DNA of 64,000 nt, from positions 1-64,000 of the forward strand of contig NZ_JADEVE010000073.1 in assembly GCF_016125955.1 (NCBI RefSeq), written 5' to 3'. This document shows, one piece after another, positions 35,334 to 44,035 of this stretch (the first letter of the stretch is position 1; every line of letters begins with the position of its first letter). The DNA is from Acetomicrobium sp. S15 = DSM 107314. GTDB lineage: Bacteria > Synergistota > Synergistia > Synergistales > Thermosynergistaceae. The notes beneath the pieces were generated by a model that had not been told where the DNA came from, did not search any database, and saw only the letters and a list, made by a program, of their open reading frames with translations. The position numbers and the translations under genes are program-made.

Positions 35334-36037
35334 TGCTCGCGATAGAAAACCTTCATGTCTACTACGGGGGCATTCATGCCCTTAAAGGGATTTCCATGGA
35401 GGTGCCGGAGGGCTCCATCGTTACCCTCATAGGGGCCAATGGGGCCGGGAAGAGTACGACGCTTCGGGCTATAACGGGTCTGATTAGGCCTCGGCAGGGT
35501 TCGGTAAAGCTGAAAGGAAGGGACATAAACAGGCTCCCCACACATCAGATTGTTCAGTCCGGCGTGGCTATGGTGCCGGAGGGGAGGAAAATCTTTCGGA
35601 ACCTCACCGTCAGAGAGAACCTGATGATGGGCGCTTACCATCGCAGCGATGCGTCTGCCGTGCAAAGGGACTTTGAATACGTCATCAGCCTCTTTCCGAG
35701 GCTCGAAGAGCGTTTGTCCCAAAAGGGCGGGACCCTTTCAGGTGGAGAGCAGCAGATGCTTGCCATTGGCAGAGCCCTCATGTCTGGACCGTCGCTTTTA
35801 TGCCTCGATGAACCATCGCTCGGCCTTGCGCCGCTCCTCGTGCGTGAAGTCTTTAAGGCCCTGGAGAACGTTCATGATGAGGGGCGCACCATCTTGCTGA
35901 TAGAGCAGAATGCGAGGGCAGCTCTAAAGTTAGCCGACTATGCCTATGTCCTCGAGACCGGCGTCATAAAGATGCAGGGAAAGGCGAGCAATCTCTTGGA
36001 GAACGAAGATGTCCGCAAGGCTTACTTAGGCGGTTAG
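35330..36037 (+). CDS. livF: Branched-chain-amino-acid-type ABC transporter ATPase LivF
   Basis: 235 residues, a typical LivF. Walker A is IGANGAGKST, the signature TLSGGEQQMLAIGRALM, Walker B LLCLDEPSLGLAP, and the tail has the LivF-specific GKASNLLENEDVRKAYLGG ending. It is the second ATPase of the heteromeric pair with the LivG domain of the preceding fusion. The ATG overlaps the previous stop by four bases (ATGA). A run of six G residues downstream serves the next gene, grdA. Confidence 0.94.
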   Translation: MMLAIENLHVYYGGIHALKGISMEVPEGSIVTLIGANGAGKSTTLRAITGLIRPRQGSVKLKGRDINRLPTHQIVQSGVAMVPEGRKIFRNLTVRENLMMGAYHRSDASAVQRDFEYVISLFPRLEERLSQKGGTLSGGEQQMLAIGRALMSGPSLLCLDEPSLGLAPLLVREVFKALENVHDEGRTILLIEQNARAALKLADYAYVLETGVIKMQGKASNLLENEDVRKAYLGG

Positions 36038-36054
36038 TGAAGGGGGGATAGGCC

Positions 36055-36525
36055 GTGAAAGACCTGCGCGGCAAGAAGCTCATACTCTTGGGAGATAGCG
36101 ACGGCGTTGCTTCCTCTCTTATGGAAGAGTGCTTTGCCGGTGAAGGAGAGGTCGCCTTTTCTGCGACGGAGTGCTTCCTCTGACGCGGCCTTTTGGCCAT
36201 GGACTGGCAGGTGCAGTCGAAGGTAAAAGAGATCGCATCCGCCTGCGGCGCCGAAAACGTCGTGGTGGTTTTGGGCGTCCGCGATCCCGAGGCGGCTAAA
36301 ACTTATGCGGAGACCGTGACTGCAGGCGATCCCACCTTTGTCGGTCCCTTGGCCGGGGTCCCGTTGGGACTCACCGTCTGTCACATCCTGGAACCGGAGG
36401 TTATGGAGAGAATTGAACCTTCCCTGAGAGAGAGGCTCGAGGCACTAAAGGGGAGCGAAAGCGCAAGGAGCGCGGCAGATGCCGTAAGGAGGGTCAGAGA
36501 GCGATCTGGCCGCCGCGATCCATGA
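36055..36525 (+). CDS. grdA: Glycine/sarcosine/betaine reductase complex selenoprotein A (in-frame UGA = Sec)
   Basis: 156 residues if the TGA at 36181-36183 is read as selenocysteine (residue 43). Before it lies LRGKKLILLGDSDGVASS and FSATECFL; after it, AMDWQVQSKVKEIASACG, the strand VVVVLGVRDPEAAKTYAETV, then TAGDPTFVGPLAGVPLGLTV and HILEPEVMERIEP. This is the GrdA family, whose redox motif is CFxU. Length matches the family (about 155-160). GrdA carries the carboxymethyl-selenoether in reductive (Stickland) deamination and passes it to protein C as ketene. The residues after Sec (RGLLAMD) differ from the usual TAAGAMD. Start GTG with GGGGGG upstream, 17 bases after livF. An ordinary gene caller would truncate or lose it. 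Confidence 0.92.
36202..36218 (+). promoter_or_regulatory. Candidate bacterial SECIS hairpin for grdA
   Basis: GACTG (36202-36206) and CAGTC (36214-36218) pair around a 7-base loop GCAGGTG, which contains the GGU typical of SelB-binding apical loops. The hairpin starts 18 bases after the TGA at 36181, within the usual window. A second self-complementary segment GGCC-TTTT-GGCC (36187-36198) lies between them and could stack below or compete. Confidence 0.5.
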
Positions 36526-37907
36526 GCGACGTAGAGGTGGCGGGGTTTGCCTTCTGCCTCGCCCATGTGCCGGACCTCGTCAAAGGAGACAATTGCCCCA
36601 TAGGAGACGCGGTATGGGATTACGATCAGGTTTGCGCCTATGTCCCCAATCAAGCGTGCATAGGCGGCATAGATCTCGAGGCATTGGCGCTACATCCGCG
36701 TCCCTGGCGCGAAAACCCCATCTGTAACGCGGGTAGGTGGGGCAAGTTCGGAGAGATTATGCCTCAGGAGGAGTTTCTGGCCCTCTTACAGATATGTGAT
36801 TCCTTCGGTTTCGTCTCTCTGGAAGAGGTGTTTGCGCAGCGCTCTTTCGAGAAGCTCGCCGCTCATCCGCTAATGAGTGGAAACCTGTTGGCTAAGCTCA
36901 GGGATGGGTGTCAGGCGGCAGAAATAGAAGAAAGGGTTCGAAAGGGAGCTCTTCCGATCCGCTCTCGTGGCGAGGTGGTAGGATGTGTACGCGATGGCGG
37001 CGATCCTTTTCTTTCCCCGCTCCTTTTGCTCGAAAATCTCTCTTGCAAGGCTATCGGCGCATTGGCCCTCCTGCACCTGCTGTCCGCCGCAGGCCTTTCG
37101 CCCGATGATTTGGATTACGCGATCGAATCTTCCATGTGTGCCGCCGGAGACGGGGTCGCCAGAGGATGCGGCGGCTTTGCCAGGGCTTGTGCTGAGGTGC
37201 TGGGCTGCAGCAACGCCGGCGGCTGCGATATCAGGGCTTCCGAAGCTGGTCCAGCTGCCGGTGTGATAGCCGGCGCCGCTCAGGTTGCCTGTGGGCTGCG
37301 GCGCAATGTGGCTATCATAGCCGGTAGCTCCTTCTCCGAACTACACCGTAGCAGCTTTGAGCTGCGCAAAAAGGGGTTGCCGATGGCGTGTGATTGCATC
37401 GGAGGCGTCGCCATCCTCTTAACGCCGGCGGGCGGGAGGTCTCCTATTTTGCGCCTCGACGCCGTCGGCAGGCTTCCTATAGGCGTGGGATCTTCGCCGA
37501 GGGTGCTCGTCTCGCACCTGGTCTTTGACCCGCTCGATAGGGCTGGTCTTTCTGCGTCGTCGGTGGACAAATACGCCGTATGTTTGAGCAATCCTGAAAT
37601 ATGCGCCCCGCTCGGGCTTGGCGATCCGGCGGAAGATAGTGTTAAAATGATCGCGGCTTCGGCTTCGATGAGGGGGGAAATCGAGAGAGGAGAGGTGGAG
37701 GGTTTTGTAAAGCGACACGGCACCCATGGTTTCATCTCCTGTGGCGGACCGCTCGCCTCCGGCGTCTCCTATCTGGGGCACTTTGCTGAAGCTGCAAGCA
37801 AGGGGAAGGCGCGCATCGCAATGGTAGTTGGCAAGGGAAGCCTTTTCCCATCTCGTCTGACAAATCAGGTTGAGGGCGTTTCCTTCATCGTGGAATTTCC
37901 TGCGTGA
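36522..37907 (+). CDS. grdC: Glycine/sarcosine/betaine reductase component C, GrdC-like (beta) subunit
   Basis: 461 residues of the GrdC family, distantly related to ketoacyl-ACP synthase III. Family features include the N-terminal AFCLAHVPDLVKGD, the AYVPNQACIGGIDLEAL segment, and the thiolase-like SSMCAAGDGVARGCGGFARA region with a candidate nucleophile cysteine. KRHGTHGFISCGGPLASGVS near the C-terminus may hold the His partner. In the described complex GrdC pairs with GrdD to form protein C, which turns carboxymethyl-selenocysteine of GrdA into acetyl phosphate. The ATG overlaps grdA by four bases, so the pair is translationally coupled. GrdD is not adjacent. It is somewhat shorter than typical GrdC (about 510). 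Confidence 0.82.
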   Translation: MSDVEVAGFAFCLAHVPDLVKGDNCPIGDAVWDYDQVCAYVPNQACIGGIDLEALALHPRPWRENPICNAGRWGKFGEIMPQEEFLALLQICDSFGFVSLEEVFAQRSFEKLAAHPLMSGNLLAKLRDGCQAAEIEERVRKGALPIRSRGEVVGCVRDGGDPFLSPLLLLENLSCKAIGALALLHLLSAAGLSPDDLDYAIESSMCAAGDGVARGCGGFARACAEVLGCSNAGGCDIRASEAGPAAGVIAGAAQVACGLRRNVAIIAGSSFSELHRSSFELRKKGLPMACDCIGGVAILLTPAGGRSPILRLDAVGRLPIGVGSSPRVLVSHLVFDPLDRAGLSASSVDKYAVCLSNPEICAPLGLGDPAEDSVKMIAASASMRGEIERGEVEGFVKRHGTHGFISCGGPLASGVSYLGHFAEAASKGKARIAMVVGKGSLFPSRLTNQVEGVSFIVEFPA

Positions 37908-37974
37908 GTAGGTCAGATGAGCCTTTATCTTACTGTCAAAGTTGAATAATATAAGAAAAGAGGGATTCGTCATC

Positions 37975-39921
37975 GTGGTTAATAAGCTATTGTTGTTGGA
38001 GGGCTTCCCCAAAGAGAGGCTTTCGGAAGGTGATATCGCCGAGTTCGGCGAAGCTGCGCGCTTGGCGAGGCAGTGGGTTTTAACCATGACCACAGCAGCC
38101 AACAGCGGGCACCCAGCAGGGTCGCTCTCAAGTATGGAGATGTATTTGGTTACCTACGCTGTCTCCAGCTTGCGCCCTCACAATGCCGACTCGCTGGATC
38201 GCGACTTCATCGTAATAAGCCATGGCCACACATCACCCGGGGCATATGCGGCGTTGGCATACTATGGCTTCTTATCCCCCGAAGAGCTGTTGGGGAATTT
38301 CAGGCGCGCCGGCAGCCCTTTTGAGGGGCACGTGGAGAGGGGGTGCCCTGGCGTAGATTGGGGGACTGGCAACTTAGGCCAGGGCTTGGCCGCCGGCGTC
38401 GGTTTTGCCCTCGCCATGAGGGCCAGGGGGGCCAAAAACCACGTCTATGTCCTCATGGGCGATGGCGAACAAGTGAAGGGACAGGTAGCTGAAGCAAGGC
38501 GCATCGCTAACAAGGAAAAGTTGGGCTCGATCACTGCCCTTATAGATTATAACCACATCCAGATATCCGGACGAGTGGAAGAGATCATGCCGGCCGATAT
38601 AGCAACTTTGTGGAAAGCCGACGGCTGGCTCGTCTATGAGTGCGATGGCCACGATGTCGATGCCATCTACAGGGCGCTTCGCGGCGCTGTCTTCGATGGG
38701 AGACCTTCTGTCATCCTGTGCCATACGCTCATGGGCAAGGGCGTTTCCTTCATGGAGGGCAGTCCTGAGTTTCATGGGAAGGCCGCCACCAAAGATTTAT
38801 ATATAAAAGCCATGGAGGAGCTGGGTGGCTCTCCCGAGCTGTTGGAGAGGGCGCTCGCAGCGCGCCGCGGGCCCTTGCCCAAAAAGAAGCGCATACCTTC
38901 CCCGGCGGTTGCGATCGATACAGGAGAGGTACGCGCCTATGCCGCCGGGGAGAAACTGGACAATAGATCTGCCTTCGGCAACGCCTTGGTCGATGTCGGC
39001 TCCTTAAATTATGACAAGGAAGGCCATGCGCCCATCTTGGTCTTCGACTGCGATCTCGCCGGCTCGGTGAAGACGGAGGAGTTCGCAAAGAGGTGCCCCG
39101 ACTGGTTCATCGAGGCCGGCATCCAAGAGCACGCCACTGCAACGGCATCTGGTGCTGCGTCATGCGCCGGCGTTGTGAGCTGCTTTGCCGATTTCGGTGT
39201 CTTCGGCTTGGGCGAGGCTTACAACCAACAGCGGCTGAACGACATAAATGGGGCGAACTTGAAACTCTTTTTGACCCATGTAGGGCTGGATGTGGGCGAA
39301 GACGGCGCTACGCACCAATGTATAGACTACGTCGGCCTGCTGCGCAATACCTTCGGCTGGAGGCTCGTCGTTCCGGCCGATCCAAACCAGACGGATCGGG
39401 CCGTGCGCTGGGCCCTTTCGGCCGGCGGCAATGTCTGCGTCGCCATGGGGCGCAGCAAAGTTCCCGTCGTCGTGCGAGAGGACGGGTCGCCGTTTTTCGC
39501 AGGCGACTATGCCTTCCGCTACGGCGCCATGGAGCTGTTACGCGACGGCTCCGATGGGGCGATCCTCGCTATGGGGGCTATGGTCCACAAGGCCATCGAG
39601 GCATGGGAGAGCTTGCGCGCCTCCGGTTGCAGCGTCAAGGTGTATAGCGTATCATGCCCGCTTGAGCTCGACGATTCGGCCTTAAAAGATGCCGCAAAGA
39701 CGGGCCTGATTGTCACCTATGAGGATCACCATGTAAGAAGCGGTATGGGGTCGCTCGTGGCGTTTCGTTTGGCCGAGATGGGCATAACCCCTCCGCTCTT
39801 TAAAGCCTTGGGTGTTCATCGCTACGGCGATTCGGGCGCTGCCCCTGAAGTCCTCTCCGCGATGGGGCTTTCCGTAGAACACCTGGTCGAGGCCATTAGG
39901 GGGCTCACGATTCAAGGGTGA
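37975..39921 (+). CDS. tkt: Transketolase
   Basis: About 648 residues covering both transketolase halves in one chain. The N-terminal TPP-binding part has NSGHPAGSLSSMEMY, VISHGHTSPGAYAAL, GNLGQGLAAGVGFALAMRA and MGDGEQVKGQ. The pyrimidine-binding part begins around DNRSAFGNAL, with the catalytic Glu in AGIQEHATATASG. A C-terminal regulatory domain follows. It interconverts pentose-phosphate sugars and supplies ribose and erythrose phosphates. The GTG at 37975 with AGAGGG upstream is my choice; an in-frame TTG lies at 37942. It follows grdC by 67 bases and may share its transcript. Confidence 0.93.
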   Translation: MVNKLLLLEGFPKERLSEGDIAEFGEAARLARQWVLTMTTAANSGHPAGSLSSMEMYLVTYAVSSLRPHNADSLDRDFIVISHGHTSPGAYAALAYYGFLSPEELLGNFRRAGSPFEGHVERGCPGVDWGTGNLGQGLAAGVGFALAMRARGAKNHVYVLMGDGEQVKGQVAEARRIANKEKLGSITALIDYNHIQISGRVEEIMPADIATLWKADGWLVYECDGHDVDAIYRALRGAVFDGRPSVILCHTLMGKGVSFMEGSPEFHGKAATKDLYIKAMEELGGSPELLERALAARRGPLPKKKRIPSPAVAIDTGEVRAYAAGEKLDNRSAFGNALVDVGSLNYDKEGHAPILVFDCDLAGSVKTEEFAKRCPDWFIEAGIQEHATATASGAASCAGVVSCFADFGVFGLGEAYNQQRLNDINGANLKLFLTHVGLDVGEDGATHQCIDYVGLLRNTFGWRLVVPADPNQTDRAVRWALSAGGNVCVAMGRSKVPVVVREDGSPFFAGDYAFRYGAMELLRDGSDGAILAMGAMVHKAIEAWESLRASGCSVKVYSVSCPLELDDSALKDAAKTGLIVTYEDHHVRSGMGSLVAFRLAEMGITPPLFKALGVHRYGDSGAAPEVLSAMGLSVEHLVEAIRGLTIQG

Positions 39922-39963
39922 CGTTAAAGAGCGCAAATTACCCATAAGCAAGAGGAGTGAAAT

Positions 39964-41055
39964 ATGCGCAAGGTCTTGGTTGTATTGCTTCTGACAGCGC
40001 TGATATCGGCAGGGGTTGTTTTCGTCGTTCGGCCGTGGAAAAGTGTGACTGTGGCTGTCCTTTTTCCGGCTTCTGGCGTCGGCGCCCCTTTAGGTCTTTC
40101 ACTGACACAATCCCTTCTTTGGGCCTTCGATTACTTTAACGAACGGTCTTTTGTCCCCGAATACCGCCCCGTCGTCATAAAGACTGACGACGTAGAGGAG
40201 GGTATAAAAGAAGCCATCAATTCCGGTGCCGTCGTCATTGTGGGCGCCTCCACATCCACTTATGCCTCGCGCCTTCAGAAAGCCGCGGACGAAGCCGGAC
40301 TTTCCGTCATATCGGTGGGCGCGCTTTCGCAGGCGCTGGCCGAAAAGGATAACCTCTTTCGCCCTCACAGCGGAACGGACGAGGCCTTTGTAATGGGCGA
40401 AATATTGTGCAAATCCGTTTCGCGCTACGCCGTTTTCGCCTCGGCGCAAAATCCCATATACGTGGTGTCGTTCCTCGATGCACTAACAGCCGGCATGGGT
40501 GGCGTGCGGCCGTATGTCTACTTGAGTGCTGACGGCGGGGCGAGCAGAGAGATGCTCTTTTCTGCCTTAGCTGAGATAATGGAAAGCGATGCGGTTGTTT
40601 TGGTGCTGCCGGACTTTTCGTCGGCCGTGGTCGTGAGACAGTTACGTTATCTTTACCTCGACATGCCCATTTGGATAGCAAGCTGGGGTGCTACGGCGCG
40701 CTTCGCCGAAATCGCCGGGTCGATGGGCGAGGGCGTATGCACGATCGCCTCCTGGAGGCCGGATGCCTTGGAAGCTTCGCATCCTTTCGTACAATACGTC
40801 AGGAGGCTTTATGGAGACGAATTGGACCCGTTCCCTCTTACGTTGGCTTATGACGCCGTAGCCATGCTCGACGAGGCTATAAGCAGAGGAGAAATCGACA
40901 AAGTCAGCATAGCGAAAGAGCTCGGCGAGATTCGCAGCGTAGTTGGCATAAATGGCCCCTTTGTGGTGGACGAAAACGGCGATGGTCATCCTCCCCTCTA
41001 TCTCCAAGAGGTTTCAAAAAGGCGCTGGCGCCTTTTGGAGGTCTTATCGCCATGA
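39964..41055 (+). CDS. Periplasmic type I ligand-binding protein, putative sensor partner of the HD-GYP protein
   Basis: 363 residues with an N-terminal signal anchor (about residues 3-22) and a Peripla_BP_6/LivK-like fold: VAVLFPASGVGAPLGLS, the VVIVGASTSTYASRLQKAAD ligand loop, VISVGALSQALAEKDNLFR and SHPFVQYVRRLYGDELDPFP near the C-terminus. The anchor lacks a lipobox and a clean cleavage site, so the protein may stay tethered. It is not beside a permease; its stop overlaps by four bases (ATGA) the start of a membrane HD-GYP sensor. This arrangement suggests ligand-binding input to a signalling protein rather than transport. Confidence 0.8.
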   Translation: MRKVLVVLLLTALISAGVVFVVRPWKSVTVAVLFPASGVGAPLGLSLTQSLLWAFDYFNERSFVPEYRPVVIKTDDVEEGIKEAINSGAVVIVGASTSTYASRLQKAADEAGLSVISVGALSQALAEKDNLFRPHSGTDEAFVMGEILCKSVSRYAVFASAQNPIYVVSFLDALTAGMGGVRPYVYLSADGGASREMLFSALAEIMESDAVVLVLPDFSSAVVVRQLRYLYLDMPIWIASWGATARFAEIAGSMGEGVCTIASWRPDALEASHPFVQYVRRLYGDELDPFPLTLAYDAVAMLDEAISRGEIDKVSIAKELGEIRSVVGINGPFVVDENGDGHPPLYLQEVSKRRWRLLEVLSP

Positions 41056-43220
41056 GCTTGCGGCGCCTGATACGCATCACCCTTTGTGTGTCTTTGATCG
41101 TCCTGTCTTTGGCCTTCGCCTTTTCGCTCTATAACACTATCAGGCGGTTCGGCGTCGCGGCGGAGGAGGCGATGGAAGCCACGGGTATGCTCGTCCTTTC
41201 CAACTCCGAAGCCCTGCTGTCGAGAGTGGAAGGCATTGTCTCCTTTCTTAACGAGGATGAGGAGTTGCCTTCGCATATGCTCCCTGAGGTGCGGCTGCTC
41301 CTATCGACCAACGGGCGGCTCATTGATCGCGTTTACAGGGGGTATCTGCCTGCGGTCTTGCATCTGCCCCAGTCACTATTCGCGGATGAGTGGCAGGCCA
41401 CAGACCTGGTTTCTTTCGATGGGCGCGTACTTTTGGTCCGTTCGCTCCAGACGCCGCTCGATGAGTTCATCGTAGGGGTTGACCCCGCCGAGCTTCTCGG
41501 AGACCTCCAGCGCTTTGATCTCCCCTTCAGATTTCATTTGGCCGTCGTTGACCAGAGAGGCCGCGTCTTATGGGTCCACCGAGCCAAAGCCACCGAGGCG
41601 CTCGCCCTAAGGGGCGCAGTTCCTGTGGGTATATTGGAAGGCGGTAGCTGGAGACAATTTCGCCCTGCGGGAGGGGAAGGCCTATTGTTGAAGGCAAAAA
41701 CCGTGGGGAACGGCTTGGTCTTGATCTCTGTGGTCCCTTTTAGCGGGCTCTTCGTATGGCTCGCCAGGCTCGCTTTCCCCTTCGTCATCGCTGCTTCAGG
41801 CTTAGCCCTACTCTTGTTTTTCTTGGGGCGCTTTTTGAGGCGGAGTCTCTTCTTTCCGCTCTTCGAAGTCGCAGCCCTGGCCAAAGCCTTTGGACAAGCC
41901 TTGAGGAACAGCGACCCCCTCGATATTGCCGGAAAGACGGAGGAGCTATCTGTGCGTATAAGCGAGAGGCATTCCGGCGCCGTAGTAGAGGAGTTGCAAA
42001 ACTTCATCGAGGGTTTGGCCGAAGCCCTCGAGGTTATGACGGCCCAACAGGAGGAGCTCGCCGCATATAGTGAGGAAGTAAAGGCGGTAAACGCCTCCCT
42101 GACCGAGGCTAACGAGCTCTTGAGGCGAAGGGAAGAGGCATGGCGAAGGGCGCTCGAAGCGACGCATTTGGCGACCGGCGGAGTCGACATCAAGGAGAAT
42201 CTGCGGAGCATCGCTGGGGTGGTTCGCTCTGCCTGCGACGCCTTCGGCGTGATCATAAGTCGCGTCGAAGGCGAAGAGGTGCGCGTCTTCACATGGAGCG
42301 GTTTCGGTGCGGATGGATTGACGATCGATAAAATACCGGCCAAAGAATCGTCGGTGGCTCAGGCATTGGAGGAAGCACGGCCCATTTGGATTGAGGACGC
42401 TGCGGCGGCGGGACGCTATACGTCGGCTCATCCGGCCGTAAGAAGCGAGTTGAACCTACCGTTGATGCATGGCGGAAAAGGCGTAGGAGGGCTTACGGTC
42501 TGCTTCGAAGAATGCCGCACCGCGGATAGCGAGCTCGTTGAGATGATTTCTCCCATCGCTTTGGCCGTATCGGGGCTCTTAGCTTCTTTCGAGGCTCAGG
42601 AAGAGTTGCGCGAGTCGTATTACTATACGGCGTCGAGGCTCCAAGTTGCTACTGCATATTATCACGACGAGACGGCAGAGCACTTGGAGAGAATGGGCGC
42701 GTATTCGAGCCTCTTGGCAAGAGCTTTAGGGCGCTCATCTGAAGAGGTCGAAACGATAGGCCATTTTTCCAAACTCCACGATATAGGGAAGATTAAGATT
42801 CCACTCGACATATTATCCAAGCCAGGGCCGCTTTCTGACGATGAGTTTGAAATAATTAAATTGCATACTATCTGGGGCGCTGAGATCATAGGCCCTTCTG
42901 ATTGGCTTGCCGTTGCCAGAAAGATTTGTCTCTATCACCATGAGCGCTATGATGGAAGCGGCTATCCCTATGGTCTTTTGGGCGAAGATATTCCCTGGGA
43001 AGCGCAAGTTGTGGCCATAGCTGACGTCTACGACGCCTTGCGGTCGAAGAGGGCCTATAAACCTCCCTTTGACCACGAGAGAGCCTGCCGGATAATCCTC
43101 GATGGGGACGAGCGCCTGCGATCCGGCGCCTTCGGCCCCAAAATGCTTGACATCTTTAGGGCGCTACATAAAGAGATGGCCGAGATCTACGACCTCCACG
43201 CCGAAGACGATGCGCTATAA
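41052..43220 (+). CDS. Membrane sensor with GAF and HD-GYP domains (probable cyclic-di-GMP phosphodiesterase)
   Basis: 722 residues. Helix 1 (about 8-28) and helix 2 (about 238-262) flank a periplasmic sensing domain. Then come a HAMP-like linker, a coiled coil (about 320-365), a GAF domain (about 385-525) and a C-terminal HD-GYP domain (about 545-710) with HFSKLHDIGKIKIP, LYHHERYDGSGYPYG and ADVYDALRSKRAYKPPFDHE. All key HD-GYP residues are present, so it should hydrolyse cyclic-di-GMP. Its start overlaps the preceding binding-protein gene, so the two are likely coupled like a receptor-sensor pair. Confidence 0.9.
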   Translation: MSLRRLIRITLCVSLIVLSLAFAFSLYNTIRRFGVAAEEAMEATGMLVLSNSEALLSRVEGIVSFLNEDEELPSHMLPEVRLLLSTNGRLIDRVYRGYLPAVLHLPQSLFADEWQATDLVSFDGRVLLVRSLQTPLDEFIVGVDPAELLGDLQRFDLPFRFHLAVVDQRGRVLWVHRAKATEALALRGAVPVGILEGGSWRQFRPAGGEGLLLKAKTVGNGLVLISVVPFSGLFVWLARLAFPFVIAASGLALLLFFLGRFLRRSLFFPLFEVAALAKAFGQALRNSDPLDIAGKTEELSVRISERHSGAVVEELQNFIEGLAEALEVMTAQQEELAAYSEEVKAVNASLTEANELLRRREEAWRRALEATHLATGGVDIKENLRSIAGVVRSACDAFGVIISRVEGEEVRVFTWSGFGADGLTIDKIPAKESSVAQALEEARPIWIEDAAAAGRYTSAHPAVRSELNLPLMHGGKGVGGLTVCFEECRTADSELVEMISPIALAVSGLLASFEAQEELRESYYYTASRLQVATAYYHDETAEHLERMGAYSSLLARALGRSSEEVETIGHFSKLHDIGKIKIPLDILSKPGPLSDDEFEIIKLHTIWGAEIIGPSDWLAVARKICLYHHERYDGSGYPYGLLGEDIPWEAQVVAIADVYDALRSKRAYKPPFDHERACRIILDGDERLRSGAFGPKMLDIFRALHKEMAEIYDLHAEDDAL

Positions 43221-43255
43221 TGCCTTAAGAGTTGCAATCTCGTGGGGTGGTTATT

Positions 43256-44035
43256 TTGCTTAAAGCCGGCGATATAGTATACCTTTGGTCCTCAAAGCTC
43301 GAAGACGGATTCTTGCTCTCTTTGGTCCCCGGCAGGAGGTTGGGTTCTCACGTAGGGGTCATCGGTCATGATGACATATTGGCTTCCGATTACGGCAAGG
43401 CCGTCATGACCCATACCGGCCATTCGTTTTATATACTTAAGCCGATGCTCGGGGAATATACCAGAAAGCTCAAGCGCAAGACTCAGATAGTATTCCCCAA
43501 AGAAACGGGCTTCATCCTCCTCTATTTGGACATTTTCCCTGGGGCTACTGTCGTGGAGTGCGGCACCGGTTCCGGTAGTCTGACGGCAACACTCGCTCAT
43601 TTCGTGGGAGACGGGGGAAGGGTCATATCCTATGACAGGAGAGGCGAGTTCTCGAAGCTCGCCGAAGAAAATTGTAAGCTTTGGAAGGTTGCCCACAGGG
43701 TGACATTCAAGGTGCGCGATATAGCTGAGGGCTTCGACGAACGGGAGGCGGATGCTGTCTTTCTCGACCTGCCAGACCCGTGGAATTATCTCCATCATGC
43801 GATTTTAGCTTTGGCGCCTGGCCGCAGACTCGGCATGATCCTGCCCACAACGAATCAGGTGCAGCGAGCGTTGGCCGCACTGAAAGAGCAGCGCTTTGCA
43901 GACATCCAGGTTATCGAGGTAATGCACAGATATTGGAAAACAGACCCTGAGAGGTTGCGCCCCGAGGACATGATGGTGGGGCACACCGGATATCTGATCT
44001 TTGCAGCTCGCGTCGAGGCTCAAGAGGCGCAGTGA
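43256..44035 (+). CDS. trmI: tRNA (adenine-N1)-methyltransferase, TrmI family
   Basis: About 259 residues with a TrmI-type N-terminal beta domain (LKAGDIVYLW) and a class I SAM-binding fold: VVECGTGSGSLTATLAHFVG (motif I), GRVISYDRRGEF, and DAVFLDLPDPWNYLHHA (motif IV region with DLPDP). TrmI forms m1A at position 58 (and often 57) of the tRNA T-loop, a stability modification common in thermophiles. The preferred start is the TTG at 43256 (GGGGTGG upstream), which gives the usual short N-terminus; the frame is open from 43232. Its stop overlaps queH (GTGA). Confidence 0.9.
   Translation: MLKAGDIVYLWSSKLEDGFLLSLVPGRRLGSHVGVIGHDDILASDYGKAVMTHTGHSFYILKPMLGEYTRKLKRKTQIVFPKETGFILLYLDIFPGATVVECGTGSGSLTATLAHFVGDGGRVISYDRRGEFSKLAEENCKLWKVAHRVTFKVRDIAEGFDEREADAVFLDLPDPWNYLHHAILALAPGRRLGMILPTTNQVQRALAALKEQRFADIQVIEVMHRYWKTDPERLRPEDMMVGHTGYLIFAARVEAQEAQ

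Noticed and set aside
36193-36525. Independent small gene starting with TTG downstream of the TGA
   Set aside because: The sequence before the TGA is in the same frame and matches the GrdA N-terminus including CFxU, so a single Sec-containing gene explains both halves better.
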